Below, in pieces: positions 24,830-34,144 of a DNA stretch of 64,000 nt. The notes beneath the pieces are model-generated. The model saw only the letters and a program-made list of their open reading frames with translations. It was not told where the DNA came from and ran no database searches. Within the stretch, counting starts at the first letter, position 1. Each line of letters begins with the position of its first letter. The position numbers were made by a program, and so were the translations under genes. This DNA is from an uncultured Peptostreptococcus sp. (GTDB lineage: Bacteria > Bacillota > Clostridia > Peptostreptococcales > Peptostreptococcaceae). The DNA lies in the NCBI GenBank assembly GCA_900759325.1, contig CAAEUW010000014.1, positions 1 through 64,000 on the forward strand, given 5' to 3'.

Positions 24830-27418
24830 TTAGGATATAAGTATGTGGTCATTCTGTGAATCAATCTTTACCCTGTCACCAGGTCTTATCTGACCACCAA
24901 TTATTTTTCTTGCCAGTATAGTTTCTATGTTATTGCTAATGTACCTCTTCAAAGGTCTTGCACCGTATACTGGGTCATAGGCTTCCTTAATCATAAGGTC
25001 CTTGGCAGCTTCTGTTAATTCTACATCTATATCATTTTCCGCTAGTCTTGACGCTAAGTCTGCAAAGAATATATCTATAACCTGCTTAATTTCATCCTTC
25101 ATTAGAGGTTTAAACATGATTATATCATCTACCCTATTCAAGAATTCTGGCTTAAACCTAGCTCTCATCTGCTTAAGTACGCTTTCACTAACATTTTCAT
25201 CTATATTGCCACCAGCTTCTAGTAGGGTTGAGCTTCCTATATTAGATGTCATTATGATCAAACAGTTTTTAAAGTCTACTGTTTTTCCCTTATTGTCAGT
25301 CAACCTACCATCATCTAGTATCTGTAAGAAGATATTGAACACATCGTCATGGGCCTTTTCAATCTCATCAAATAAGATTACAGAATATGGCTTTCTACGT
25401 ATAGCCTCTGTTAGCTGACCACCCTCTTCATAGCCTACATAGCCTGGAGGTGGTCCTACTAGCCTTGATACGCTATGCTTTTCCATATACTCAGACATAT
25501 CTATCCTAACGATACTGTCCTCGCTATCGAATAGGTCTCTTGCAAGTGTCTTGGCCAACTCAGTCTTACCTACACCAGTAGGACCTAAGAATATAAAGGA
25601 TCCCATAGGCTTTTTCTGGTCACTAAGACCTGCCCTAGACCTTAAGATGGCATTAGATACTGCAGTAACTGCTTCATCCTGCCCTATGACCCTCTTATGT
25701 AGCTGATTTTCTAGATTTAATAGCTTGGCCTTTTCAGTTTCAACTAGTTTACTAACAGGTATGCCAGTCCACTTAGAAATTATATCTGCAATTTCATTTT
25801 CCGTTACCTCCTCCTTTAGAAGGCTATCTCCTGCTTCTTTGTCATACTTGTCATCAAAGTTTTTTATTTCCTCTTCTAATTTTGGTATTTGACCAAACTT
25901 TACCTCTGCTGCCTTATTGAAGTCGTATTCTCTTTCATACTTTTCAACCTTGGCCCTAGCCTCATCTAGCTTAGACTTAAGTTCCTTTAGGTCTGTAATC
26001 CTGTTCTTTTCCTTTTCATACCTAGCTGTCATGCTATCATTTTCTTCCTTAAGATCAGCAAGCTCCTTTTCTAATTCTTCAAGTCTTGATTTGGACTTTT
26101 CATCTTCTTCCTTTAAAAGGGCTTCTCTCTCTGTTTCTAGCATAAATAGTCTTCTTCTAACAATATCTAGGTCTGTAGGAAGAGAATCTATCTCTGACCT
26201 AATCATTGCACCTGCCTCGTCTATCAGGTCTATAGCCTTATCAGGTAGGTATCTATCCTGTATATACCTGTCTGACAGCTTGGCTGCGGCTACAATCGCA
26301 TTATCGTGTATCCTGATACCGTGGTGGATTTCAAACCTTTCTTTTAGACCCCTAAGAATAGATATGGTATCTTCAAGGCTTGGTTCATCAACTATAACAG
26401 GCTGGAATCTTCTCTCTAGGGCCTTATCCTTTTCTATATACTTCCTATATTCATCAAAGGTAGTTGCTCCTATACAGTTAAGCTCGCCTCTTGCCAACAT
26501 AGGCTTGATTAGGTTTCCAGCATCCATAGAACCTTCAGTCTTACCAGCACCTACTATAGTGTGTATTTCGTCAATAAATAGGATTATCTTACCTTCAGAG
26601 CTCGATACCTCCTTTAACACCGCCTTTAATCTCTCTTCGAATTCACCCCTAAACTTGGCACCGGCGATCAAGGCACCCATATCTAAGGAGAAGATCACCT
26701 TATCCTTCAAGCCCTCTGGAACATCACCTTTTACGATTCTCTGGGCAAGTCCTTCAACTATGGCTGTCTTACCTACTCCAGGCTCACCAATTAAGACTGG
26801 ATTATTTTTTGTCCTTCTTGATAGGATCCTAATGGCCCTCCTTATCTCTTCATCCCTACCTATAACAGGGTCTAGCTTATTATTTTCTGCTAGTTTCACA
26901 AGGTTAGTTCCGTACTTAGCTAGGGCATCATAGGTACCCTCTGGATCCTGACTATCAACCCTCTGGTTACCCCTAACTTGGTGTAGTACATTCAAGAATT
27001 CCTGCTTAACCAATCCATACTGGTTAAATATTCTTCCTATAGCTGATGACTTTTCTTTATCAAATATAGCCAACATAATATGCTCGACGCTAATATAAGA
27101 ATCCTTAAAGTCATCTGCTATTTTTTCTGCCTCAACCATTACTTCATTTATAGCCCTAGTTGCAGTTACTCCTTGTGAGTTTGCACCGCCACCCGTTACA
27201 CTTGGTAGCTTAGATATTTCGCTTTTAACTGACTTCTTCAAAGAATCAGAACTTATATTCATTTTTTCTACTATATTTGGTATTAACCCATCCTCCTGGT
27301 CTAATAAAGCATAAAGTAGGTGGATTACATCAACCTGTTGGTTATTGTTTCTAACTGCCTCAGAAAAAGCATCATTCAAGGCATTTTGTACTCTTAATGT
27401 CATTTTTTCTACGTTCAT
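24830..27418 (-). CDS. clpB: ATP-dependent disaggregase ClpB
   Basis: The 862-residue Hsp104/ClpB chaperone dissolves protein aggregates together with DnaK. An N-terminal Clp repeat domain (1-150) is followed by AAA+ module 1 with Walker A GEPGVGKT (211-218). The long coiled-coil middle domain (about 410-525, Lys/Glu-rich) distinguishes ClpB from ClpC/ClpA. AAA+ module 2 has GPTGVGKT near 610, and no ClpP-binding loop is evident. The start at 27418 is the ATG about ten bases behind GGAGGG; a TTG further up overlaps that site. No CIRCE (TTAGCACTC-N9-GAGTGCTAA) was seen upstream. Confidence 0.96.
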   Translation of the reverse strand: MNVEKMTLRVQNALNDAFSEAVRNNNQQVDVIHLLYALLDQEDGLIPNIVEKMNISSDSLKKSVKSEISKLPSVTGGGANSQGVTATRAINEVMVEAEKIADDFKDSYISVEHIMLAIFDKEKSSAIGRIFNQYGLVKQEFLNVLHQVRGNQRVDSQDPEGTYDALAKYGTNLVKLAENNKLDPVIGRDEEIRRAIRILSRRTKNNPVLIGEPGVGKTAIVEGLAQRIVKGDVPEGLKDKVIFSLDMGALIAGAKFRGEFEERLKAVLKEVSSSEGKIILFIDEIHTIVGAGKTEGSMDAGNLIKPMLARGELNCIGATTFDEYRKYIEKDKALERRFQPVIVDEPSLEDTISILRGLKERFEIHHGIRIHDNAIVAAAKLSDRYIQDRYLPDKAIDLIDEAGAMIRSEIDSLPTDLDIVRRRLFMLETEREALLKEEDEKSKSRLEELEKELADLKEENDSMTARYEKEKNRITDLKELKSKLDEARAKVEKYEREYDFNKAAEVKFGQIPKLEEEIKNFDDKYDKEAGDSLLKEEVTENEIADIISKWTGIPVSKLVETEKAKLLNLENQLHKRVIGQDEAVTAVSNAILRSRAGLSDQKKPMGSFIFLGPTGVGKTELAKTLARDLFDSEDSIVRIDMSEYMEKHSVSRLVGPPPGYVGYEEGGQLTEAIRRKPYSVILFDEIEKAHDDVFNIFLQILDDGRLTDNKGKTVDFKNCLIIMTSNIGSSTLLEAGGNIDENVSESVLKQMRARFKPEFLNRVDDIIMFKPLMKDEIKQVIDIFFADLASRLAENDIDVELTEAAKDLMIKEAYDPVYGARPLKRYISNNIETILARKIIGGQIRPGDRVKIDSQNDHILIS

Positions 27419-27586
27419 AATTAAATTTCCCTCCAATTTCTATTATTTTTATTATCTAACTTTAATATATTATATTTATCATATTACCTTATTTATCTTA
27501 TTTATCTATTTAATTTTATCTGTCTTACCTATCTCACCTATCCTATTTTTCTTGTATAACCTATCCATATACTTATTTTGTGCTTA

Positions 27587-28219
27587 TCACTTGGTTTTTA
27601 ATAAAATAGACCTACTCAAGTCAAGGATGGCATCCATTAATTCTTGACCGCCTCTAGAGTCAAATCTTAGTTCCAAATTGAATCTTTCCGACTTATCTAT
27701 AAAATTCAGCTGGTCTTCAGAAATAATATACATATAAATATCATCAGTAACCAGGACCCTCTCACCATAATTCATAGCCGAGCAGGTATTGATAAATTCA
27801 TCCCTATAGTCTATATAGTAATCATCTTCTTCAGGATAATATATGTAGTCAACCATATAATTGAGTATATCTAACAAATACTTATTTACAAAAGAGTATA
27901 CATCATCGTTATTGTAAACTGATATATTCTCATAAATATAGTGACCAAAATATGGATGAACATTTTCTCTTAATTCATATACATATTTGGAAGACAGTAA
28001 AAAGCTAATAGTCCAAAAACTTGATTCCTTTTTGGCTAAACTAATTACACTATCATCCTTGTACCTCTTTGTAGCCAGAGGAAGAATATCACTTTTATCC
28101 ACCGGCCTAGCCCTATCGTACATGTTACAAATAAAATTATCTATTAAAAATGTGTTGGTATGTTTTTCAAAGAGATGGTCAAACCACCTCATTATATCCC
28201 TGTCAAATATATAATTCAT
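27587..28219 (-). CDS. Unknown protein paired with a RepL-like gene
   Basis: This 210-residue acidic, Tyr- and Asp-rich protein has no signal peptide or membrane segment and no family I recognise. Its middle part carries the acidic stretch YYPEEDDYYIDYRDEF (about 120-136). The C-terminus has ELRFDSRGGQELMDAILDLS. The stop codon of the upstream RepL-like gene overlaps a GTG at 28228 (GTGA). I prefer the ATG at 28219, which is better spaced from GGGAAG, but the GTG is possible. Either way the two genes are coupled. Confidence 0.65.
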   Translation of the reverse strand: MNYIFDRDIMRWFDHLFEKHTNTFLIDNFICNMYDRARPVDKSDILPLATKRYKDDSVISLAKKESSFWTISFLLSSKYVYELRENVHPYFGHYIYENISVYNNDDVYSFVNKYLLDILNYMVDYIYYPEEDDYYIDYRDEFINTCSAMNYGERVLVTDDIYMYIISEDQLNFIDKSERFNLELRFDSRGGQELMDAILDLSRSILLKTK

Positions 28220-28224
28220 ATCTA

Positions 28225-28635
28225 TCACTTCTTCCCTTTATCCACACTATTATATTCCTTAATTAATTTATCTCTCTCGTACTTTGATCCCCTGTATGAT
28301 ACAAGGGGATTAACCATATACAGTCCATTCCTAATCTTCTTTAAAAAATCCATTTTTTTATACTGTCCAAATAATACAGACAAGCCTGTCTTGGGGTAGT
28401 CTAGTTCAAGAGATAGGTCGTCTAAGGTCATAAATATCTTATTATTCTTATCCATCAGGCTAATAAGGACCATGGGTATCATTGCCTTCTTTGTTGATGT
28501 GTCTTTCAAAGACCTGATATAGTTGTTTGGAGATATATTGATAAACCTTTCATGTTCCTTTTTATAGTTAACAAGCTGACTTTCACTATACCTATCATTA
28601 TTTAATTTTCTTGGTTTATGCTCTAAATCAAACAT
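28225..28635 (-). CDS. RepL-like winged-helix protein
   Basis: The 136-residue protein resembles the winged-helix core of Firmicute plasmid replication protein RepL. It has a helical stretch around KKAMIPMVLISLMDKNNKIFMTLDDL, a probable recognition helix in YPKTGLSVLFGQYKKM, and the wing and tail KIRNGLYMVNPLVSYRG. That tail parallels the RepL motif GxLMLNPELLMRG. It could bind DNA as an initiator remnant or a transcription regulator. It is chromosomal here, flanked by clpB and dxr, and is followed by a coupled gene of unknown function. The assignment is by eye and moderate. Confidence 0.6.
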   Translation of the reverse strand: MFDLEHKPRKLNNDRYSESQLVNYKKEHERFINISPNNYIRSLKDTSTKKAMIPMVLISLMDKNNKIFMTLDDLSLELDYPKTGLSVLFGQYKKMDFLKKIRNGLYMVNPLVSYRGSKYERDKLIKEYNSVDKGKK

Positions 28636-28949
28636 TCACATCACTTCCTCGCCATATACCTGTCTTTATTATTTTCATTCTATCCAAATCCTATCACTTA
28701 CTTCCTATAATATATACCTTAAATGTTTATCAGTCAAGCTAACAAAATCACTTTATTTATCATTTTATAAATTTTAAGTTTATCATTATGGTAAATTTTT
28801 ATAAATTTTATCCTTTTCAAATCTAGTCCTAGTCTAGATTTCAGGACCTATAATCAAAAAAATATTATAAAAAAAATATTTTTTATTTCATATCTAGCAT
28901 ATACACTTATGCTATAATATACTAAGCATTTTAAAAAGGAAGTGAAGCA
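28636..28949. other. Divergent intergenic region between the RepL-like gene and dxr
   Basis: These 314 bases lie between two genes transcribed away from each other. They hold the dxr extended -10 promoter (28910-28918) and presumably the promoter of the RepL-like pair. The A/T content is very high; no gene or structured RNA is seen. Confidence 0.6.
28910..28918 (+). promoter_or_regulatory. Extended -10 promoter of dxr
   Basis: TGCTATAATATAC provides TGnTATAAT about 31 bases upstream of the dxr ATG; the -35 region is poor. It is identical over 13 bases to the promoter at 18795. Confidence 0.65.
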
Positions 28950-30128
28950 ATGAAAATAAAGAATATATCAATACTAGGCTCTACTGGATCCATTGGTAGC
29001 CAAACTCTTGATGTTATCAGAAAAAACCCTAATCTTTACAAGGTTGAAGGTTTGACTGTCAATAAGAGTATTAACCAGCTATTAGACCAGATTAATGAAT
29101 TCAAACCAAAATCAGTTGCTATATTTGATGATACTGCATATGAAGAATTCTTAACCCTAGTAGAGGAAAAGGTGGCTACAAGTCCATACCTTGCTAAGAT
29201 CAATGTATATAAGGGCCACGAGGGACTAATAAAAATTGCAGGTTCAAGGACAATAGATATACTAGTTACTGCCGTGGTAGGTATGATAGGCCTATTGCCA
29301 ACAGTGGAAGCAATTAAAAATTCAACTACAATTGCCCTTGCCAATAAGGAAACCTTGGTAACAGCTGGTCAGATAGTAATGGACTTGGCTAAAAAGCACC
29401 AGGCCAAGATACTACCTGTCGACAGTGAGCATAGTGCCATATTCCAGTGCTTGAATGGTGAGGAGTCAAATAAAATAGATAAAATCCTCTTGACTGCATC
29501 TGGTGGACCCTTTAGGGGTAGGTCAAGACAGGACCTAATAAATGTAAGTAAGTTAGATGCCCTTAAGCACCCAAATTGGTCAATGGGCCAGAAAATTAGT
29601 ATCGACTCCTCTACCCTAATGAACAAAGGACTTGAGGTAATAGAGGCTAAGTGGTTATTTGATGTAGAACCAGAGGATATAATAGTCCATGTTCATCCTG
29701 AGAGCATAGTCCACTCTATGGTCCAGTTCCAAGACTCATCGGTCATAGCCCAGCTAGGTTGTCCTGATATGCGTGTACCAATTCAGTATGCACTTAGTTA
29801 CCCAAGTAGGCTTGATAGTGATTTTGAAAGGCTTGACCTATTTAAAATTGCCAGCCTTAATTTTCAAAGACCTGACCTGGATGTTTTCCCTTGCCTAGAC
29901 CTTGCCTATAGGGCCCTAAGGGAAGGTGGCACTAGTGCTACAGTCCTAAATGCGGCAAATGAAGTCTTAGTGGAATATTTCCTTAATGATAAGATAGGTT
30001 TTTATGATATACCTAAGTATATTGAAATGGCAATGAACGAGCATGACTTTATAGACCAACCAAGCCTAAAAGATATAATTAATATAGATGCTTGGACCAG
30101 GTCCTATATAAAAAATATTATTAACTAG
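28950..30128 (+). CDS. dxr: 1-deoxy-D-xylulose 5-phosphate reductoisomerase
   Basis: The 392-residue NADPH-dependent enzyme converts DXP to 2-C-methyl-D-erythritol 4-phosphate in the MEP isoprenoid pathway. It has the NADPH-binding [14 protein letters not shown] near the N-terminus and the central [12 protein letters not shown]. The metal/substrate site includes [14 protein letters not shown] and [10 protein letters not shown], followed by [21 protein letters not shown]. The ATG follows GGAAGTGA. In clostridia dxr is usually followed by rseP and ispG, as here; cdsA and uppS are missing upstream. The 3' end lies inside a 35-bp tandem duplication. Confidence 0.97.
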   Translation: MKIKNISILGSTGSIGSQTLDVIRKNPNLYKVEGLTVNKSINQLLDQINEFKPKSVAIFDDTAYEEFLTLVEEKVATSPYLAKINVYKGHEGLIKIAGSRTIDILVTAVVGMIGLLPTVEAIKNSTTIALANKETLVTAGQIVMDLAKKHQAKILPVDSEHSAIFQCLNGEESNKIDKILLTASGGPFRGRSRQDLINVSKLDALKHPNWSMGQKISIDSSTLMNKGLEVIEAKWLFDVEPEDIIVHVHPESIVHSMVQFQDSSVIAQLGCPDMRVPIQYALSYPSRLDSDFERLDLFKIASLNFQRPDLDVFPCLDLAYRALREGGTSATVLNAANEVLVEYFLNDKIGFYDIPKYIEMAMNEHDFIDQPSLKDIINIDAWTRSYIKNIIN

Positions 30129-30183
30129 ACCATATTTTGGGAATAAAAAATATTATTAACTAGACCATATTTTGGGAATAAAA
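30108..30183. repeat. 35-bp tandem duplication spanning the dxr stop codon
   Basis: Copy 1 is 30108-30142 and copy 2 is 30143-30177, with six further matching bases. The unit contains the last dxr codons and the TAG stop (30126-30128). Copy 2 repeats the same end sequence out of the gene, so the protein is not changed. Confidence 0.93.
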
Positions 30184-30199
30184 TATATAAATTACTAAT

Positions 30200-30232
30200 A
30201 GCCTTTAATCTTAAGCATAATTAAAGGCTTTT
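30200..30232 (+). terminator. Terminator after dxr
   Basis: Arms AGCCTTTAAT and ATTAAAGGCT flank a 10-base loop and are followed by TTTATAAT. It should separate dxr from rseP transcription at least partly. Confidence 0.75.
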
Positions 30233-30338
30233 ATAATAGTATATACTTGTAAAGAAAGATCAGTAAGTTCTTTGGTCACGGCTAGTTATGACTAGACTTT
30301 ACTGGTTTGAGTTTTAATAAATTAAAGGTAGGTGAAAT

Positions 30339-31349
30339 ATGAATATAATTGTTGCAATTTTAGTTTTTGGACTAATTATATTTGTCCATGAGCTAGGACA
30401 CTTTATGTTGGCTAAAAGGGCTGGCGTAACCATACATGAATTTTCTATAGGAATGGGACCTCAAATTTTTTCAAGGGAATCTCAGGGCATTAAATATTCT
30501 CTAAGAATGATCCCCATTGGTGGTTACGTAGCCATGGAAGGTGAAGATGATGATTCTGATGACCCAAATTCATTTGGAAAAAAATCTTTAAAGGAGAGGT
30601 TTCTTACTATATTTGCAGGGCCCTTTGTAAATATTGTCTTTTGTATAATCCTATTAGTACCTGTATTTTTCTTTATAGGTGCACCTACTACAAGGTTCGG
30701 TCAGGTAATAGATAAGTCCCCTGCCGCCCTAGCAGGTCTACAAAAGGATGATACCATCCTCTCTATAAATGGAGAAGAAACTAAGGAATTTAACGACATA
30801 AGTAAATTAGTTAATAAGTATGGTAAGGAAGACCTTATAATAAAATACAAGAGAAAAAACCAGGTAAATACTGTTAAATTAAGGGCTCAGAACCAGGCTG
30901 GCAGATATATTGTAGGAATACAGCCTGCCTATGAGAAAAATCAGCCTATGAAGGCTGTAAAACAGGCTTTTGTTGTAACCTATGATACATCAAAGACCAT
31001 GCTTAGCTTTTTATGGAAGCTAGTTACTGGACAGCTATCTGGTAAGGCGGCTGATGCCCTATCAGGACCTGTAGGCGTAGTAAAGATGGTCTCTAACGCT
31101 GCTACAACAGGCATAATAAATGTTATTTACCTGACTGCAATCATCAGCTTAAATATAGGCTTAATGAACCTATTACCTATTCCAGCCCTTGATGGATGGA
31201 GAATCCTAATGCTGATTATTGAAGCAATTAGGGGTGGAAAGAAATTCCCAGCCAAGGTAGAGGGCTATATTAATGCTATAGGCCTATTTGTAATCTTAGG
31301 CTTGATGTTATTTGTAACCTACAAGGACATAATCAGACTACTAACTTAG
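30339..31349 (+). CDS. rseP: Site-2 intramembrane metalloprotease RseP
   Basis: The 336-residue membrane zinc protease cleaves transmembrane anti-sigma factors or signal-peptide remnants. The HELGH zinc motif is at residues 17-21 in the first membrane segment, and the third ligand motif NLLPIPALDGWR is near the C-terminus. A single PDZ domain lies between (about 115-185). The length is typical of the Gram-positive single-PDZ form. It is followed by ispG after 11 bases. Confidence 0.95.
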   Translation: MNIIVAILVFGLIIFVHELGHFMLAKRAGVTIHEFSIGMGPQIFSRESQGIKYSLRMIPIGGYVAMEGEDDDSDDPNSFGKKSLKERFLTIFAGPFVNIVFCIILLVPVFFFIGAPTTRFGQVIDKSPAALAGLQKDDTILSINGEETKEFNDISKLVNKYGKEDLIIKYKRKNQVNTVKLRAQNQAGRYIVGIQPAYEKNQPMKAVKQAFVVTYDTSKTMLSFLWKLVTGQLSGKAADALSGPVGVVKMVSNAATTGIINVIYLTAIISLNIGLMNLLPIPALDGWRILMLIIEAIRGGKKFPAKVEGYINAIGLFVILGLMLFVTYKDIIRLLT

Positions 31350-31360
31350 GAAGGTAAAAA

Positions 31361-32416
31361 ATGACTTATAAAAGAAGAAAAACTAGGATGGTAAGGGTTG
31401 GAAACCTAAACATAGGTGGTGATAGCCCTATATCAGTACAATCCATGACTACTACCGATACAAGGGATGCCAAGGCTACTATCAGCCAGATACACAGGCT
31501 AGAGGATGTTGGTTGCGATCTTGTAAGAGTTGCTGTTGTAGATATGGATGCTGCTAAGAATATAGCAAATATAAAAAAAGAAATTAATATACCGATCGTT
31601 GCAGATATACACTTTGACCATAGGCTTGCTCTTGAATCAGTAAGAAGCCAGGTTGATGGTATCAGGATAAATCCTGGTAATATTGGTAGCCTTGCCAAGA
31701 CCAAAGAGGTTGTCAAGGCCTGCAAAGATAATAATATACCTATAAGAATAGGTGTAAATGGTGGTTCACTAGAAAAGGACCTCCTAAACCAATATGGTGG
31801 CCCAGTAGCCGAAGCAATGGTAGAATCAGCAATGAGACATGTCAGAATTCTAGAGGACTTAGACTTTCAGGACATAGTAATATCACTTAAAAATTCTGAT
31901 GTAATAAGGTCAATAGAGGCCTATAGGTTGATGTCTAAGACTGTTGACTACCCACTCCACCTTGGTATCACTGAGGCCGGTGGAATAAAAAGGGGTACTA
32001 TCAAATCAGCCATAGGTGTTGGTTCTCTTTTAGCTGATGGTATCGGTGATACTATTAGAATATCCTTGACAGGTGACCCTACTGAGGAAATCCCTGTAGC
32101 CAAGGATATACTTAGGAGCCTAGACCTACTAAATGACAAGATAAAAATAGTATCCTGCCCTACTTGTGGTAGGTGTAATATAAACCTGATAGACCTAGCC
32201 AATGAGGTAGAAGATAAAATATCATCACTAGAAAAGAACATCACTGTAGCCATAATGGGATGTGCCGTGAATGGACCTGGTGAAGCCAGAGAAGCTGATA
32301 TAGGTATAGCAGGTGGTGACAAGGTTGGTCTACTATTTAAAAAAGGAGAAATCGTCAAGAAAATTTCTCAAGAAACAATAGTTGATACCCTTTTGGAAGA
32401 AATCAATAATATGTAA
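31361..32416 (+). CDS. ispG: 4-hydroxy-3-methylbut-2-en-1-yl diphosphate synthase IspG
   Basis: The 351-residue [4Fe-4S] enzyme turns MEcPP into HMBPP, the penultimate MEP step. The start VQSMTTTDTRD and the TIM-barrel core are typical. The three cluster cysteines lie in SCPTCGRC and MGCAVNGPGEA in the C-terminal third. It is the last gene of the dxr-rseP-ispG run; polC, which often follows in clostridia, is absent and replaced by convergent minor-pilin genes. Confidence 0.96.
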   Translation: MTYKRRKTRMVRVGNLNIGGDSPISVQSMTTTDTRDAKATISQIHRLEDVGCDLVRVAVVDMDAAKNIANIKKEINIPIVADIHFDHRLALESVRSQVDGIRINPGNIGSLAKTKEVVKACKDNNIPIRIGVNGGSLEKDLLNQYGGPVAEAMVESAMRHVRILEDLDFQDIVISLKNSDVIRSIEAYRLMSKTVDYPLHLGITEAGGIKRGTIKSAIGVGSLLADGIGDTIRISLTGDPTEEIPVAKDILRSLDLLNDKIKIVSCPTCGRCNINLIDLANEVEDKISSLEKNITVAIMGCAVNGPGEAREADIGIAGGDKVGLLFKKGEIVKKISQETIVDTLLEEINNM

Positions 32417-32420
32417 GAGA

Positions 32421-32457
32421 AAAGGTCCTATTCATATCTTTTGAATGGGGCCTTCTT
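32421..32457. terminator. Bidirectional terminator between ispG and the pilin genes
   Basis: Arms AAGGTCCTATTCA and TGAATGGGGCCTT form an imperfect stem, with AT-rich flanks. It lies between convergent transcripts. Confidence 0.65.
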
Positions 32458-32462
32458 AAAAT

Positions 32463-32990
32463 TTATATTTTTTTTAATAAAATGAACTCTTTAGCATAGG
32501 TCTTCCTAGCAATTTTAAAATATAACCTACATTTCATGTAGTCTTTTTCATCATCAATATCCATAGACTCTATATGTCTCCCTATTTGATACTTGCCCTG
32601 ATTTTCCACATATATCCTATCACCCTCAATGCTTATATACTTGCTTTCCAATACCTCCTTTTGAAGCTTACTATAGGCCCTATATTCAATTTTTCTCACA
32701 TTTTTATAGCTAGTGTCCCCACTATTTTTCCCCCAGACTCTGGTAATTCCTACGCTATTTCCCATTTCATACCTAATCCTATCCTCTACTACGGAGGCCA
32801 TTTGTCTCATTTCTATCTTACTTATTATACTATTTTTTATTGATATAGATGACCTGAAAATTATACCTATTGAGACCAGTATAATACTTGCTATCATTAG
32901 ATATACCAAGACCTCTACCATTATATAGGCCTCACTTTTCCTAATACTATTCTTGCCATTTATATTTATAAGTCTTGATTCTAGATTCAT
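32463..32990 (-). CDS. Minor pilin-like protein (PilW/GspJ/ComGF type)
   Basis: The 175-residue product has a short basic leader, then SEAYIMVEVLVYLMIASIIL, which looks like a class III prepilin segment. Glu lies at +5 of a possible A/Y cleavage site, although Ala replaces the usual Gly. The soluble part starts with an amphipathic helix (KIEMRQMASVVEDRIRYEM) and is then beta-rich, like PilW/ComGF. The start at 32990 is set by GGGGG upstream. It is the last of four such genes; its upstream coding end and the preceding gene are separated by 65 bases. Confidence 0.72.
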   Translation of the reverse strand: MNLESRLININGKNSIRKSEAYIMVEVLVYLMIASIILVSIGIIFRSSISIKNSIISKIEMRQMASVVEDRIRYEMGNSVGITRVWGKNSGDTSYKNVRKIEYRAYSKLQKEVLESKYISIEGDRIYVENQGKYQIGRHIESMDIDDEKDYMKCRLYFKIARKTYAKEFILLKKI

Positions 32991-33055
32991 AATTTCCCCC
33001 CTAGTATATCTAATTAGGCCCTGTCTATATAAAACTAATATATGTGGATAAATAG

Positions 33056-33541
33056 CTATTTTAATTCGGACAACCAATTATCTATCATAATTTTTTTCTT
33101 GAGATAATCATCCTTATATGATGTCACCCTGCCACTAGCTGGTATGTAGGTAATCCTCTCCAAATTCTTTGTCCTATCATTAAATACATAGAGGCTGCCA
33201 CCGCCACCTGGCGCTCCCATCCTCTTTATGCCCCTAAACTCAAGCCTTGTCCCACTTAATACATGGGTGTGGTCACCCTGGTACCTCTTGAAGATTTCCA
33301 TCCCATCCCTACTTACTGTATAATAACCCCTATAAAAGCTCATCCTGTAAGTGTAATAGTCATCCTGGCCCATTACTATTATCCTTCTAATATCAGTCTT
33401 AACTCTTGTAACTGTAGAGTCAAAGACTAAACTATCCCTATTTACCCTCACTATTGATATGGATATTACCACAAGCAATATTGACATGGCTATAGCTAGC
33501 TCTACAAAGCTAGTCCCCCTATGCTTCTTTATTACTTCCAA
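33056..33541 (-). CDS. Minor pilin-like protein (GspH/ComGD type)
   Basis: The 161-residue product has the prepilin signal HRG/TSFVELAIAMSILLVV, with cleavage after Gly9 and Glu at +5, followed by a hydrophobic stem helix. The C-terminal domain is beta-rich and ends with a basic tail. This organisation matches GspH/FimT or ComGD pseudopilins, which sit at the tip or base of type IV pilus-like filaments. A prepilin peptidase would have to be encoded elsewhere. Confidence 0.75.
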   Translation of the reverse strand: MEVIKKHRGTSFVELAIAMSILLVVISISIVRVNRDSLVFDSTVTRVKTDIRRIIVMGQDDYYTYRMSFYRGYYTVSRDGMEIFKRYQGDHTHVLSGTRLEFRGIKRMGAPGGGGSLYVFNDRTKNLERITYIPASGRVTSYKDDYLKKKIMIDNWLSELK

Positions 33542-33579
33542 CAGACTTCGTCTCCCCTTTTTTAATATATATTTATATT

Positions 33580-34122
33580 CTAGGCCAGCTCTAGAAATAA
33601 GTTTTTAATTTCTTCTATCTCGAGACTTGGCCTATCCTTCTTATCCAAGCCTAATTTTTCAAAGGGACAATAGACCCTATATTTTTTCCTCTTCCACCTA
33701 TCAATGCTATTATTTTCATAGTAGTAATTTACATAAAATTCAACATAATTATCTTTTTTAACAATTTCATAATAACCCCCATCACCTGTAATCAGTTCAT
33801 ATTTTGTATGTGGAGATTTAATGTATTTTTGTTCAATTAAATCCTTATAAAATCTTGTATCCTTCTTCAAGACTTGGTCATAAAAGTCCTTAGAATCTTT
33901 ACTTTTTAGATATGTATCCTCTAGAGTATAATAGGCATTTACCATAAAGGCCCTCTCTATTGAAGCAAGCTCATAATCATGACCATACAAGCTGTCGTAG
34001 TCCTTTTTAAACTCTCCAAGGTCCCTGTATAGGGGCATAAACAATACAACCAGTGATACAAGGAACATAAATAATAGTATTACATTTACTGACATAGACC
34101 CCTTATATTTATTTTTCTTCAT
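33580..34122 (-). CDS. Minor pilin-like protein (PilX/GspK/ComGG type)
   Basis: About 180 residues: MKKNKYKG/SMSVNVILLFMFLVSL resembles a prepilin leader, but position +5 after the Gly is Asn instead of Glu. Loss of Glu5 is characteristic of GspK/PilX-type tip pseudopilins. The rest is a long helix (LYRDLGEFKKDYDSLYG) and a soluble Tyr-rich domain. Start codon uncertain: the ATG at 34122 and a GTG at 34131 are both in frame; GGGGG lies just before the GTG and suits the ATG better. Confidence 0.7.
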   Translation of the reverse strand: MKKNKYKGSMSVNVILLFMFLVSLVVLFMPLYRDLGEFKKDYDSLYGHDYELASIERAFMVNAYYTLEDTYLKSKDSKDFYDQVLKKDTRFYKDLIEQKYIKSPHTKYELITGDGGYYEIVKKDNYVEFYVNYYYENNSIDRWKRKKYRVYCPFEKLGLDKKDRPSLEIEEIKNLFLELA

Positions 34123-34144
34123 CAAAAGCACGACCCCCAGTCAA

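Noticed and set aside
25917..26933. A 338-codon open frame on the plus strand
   Set aside because: It lies fully antisense to clpB, is Ser/Leu/Ile-rich as expected for an antisense shadow and has no ribosome-binding site.
27437..27586. CIRCE element upstream of clpB
   Set aside because: No TTAGCACTC-N9-GAGTGCTAA pattern or close variant was found.
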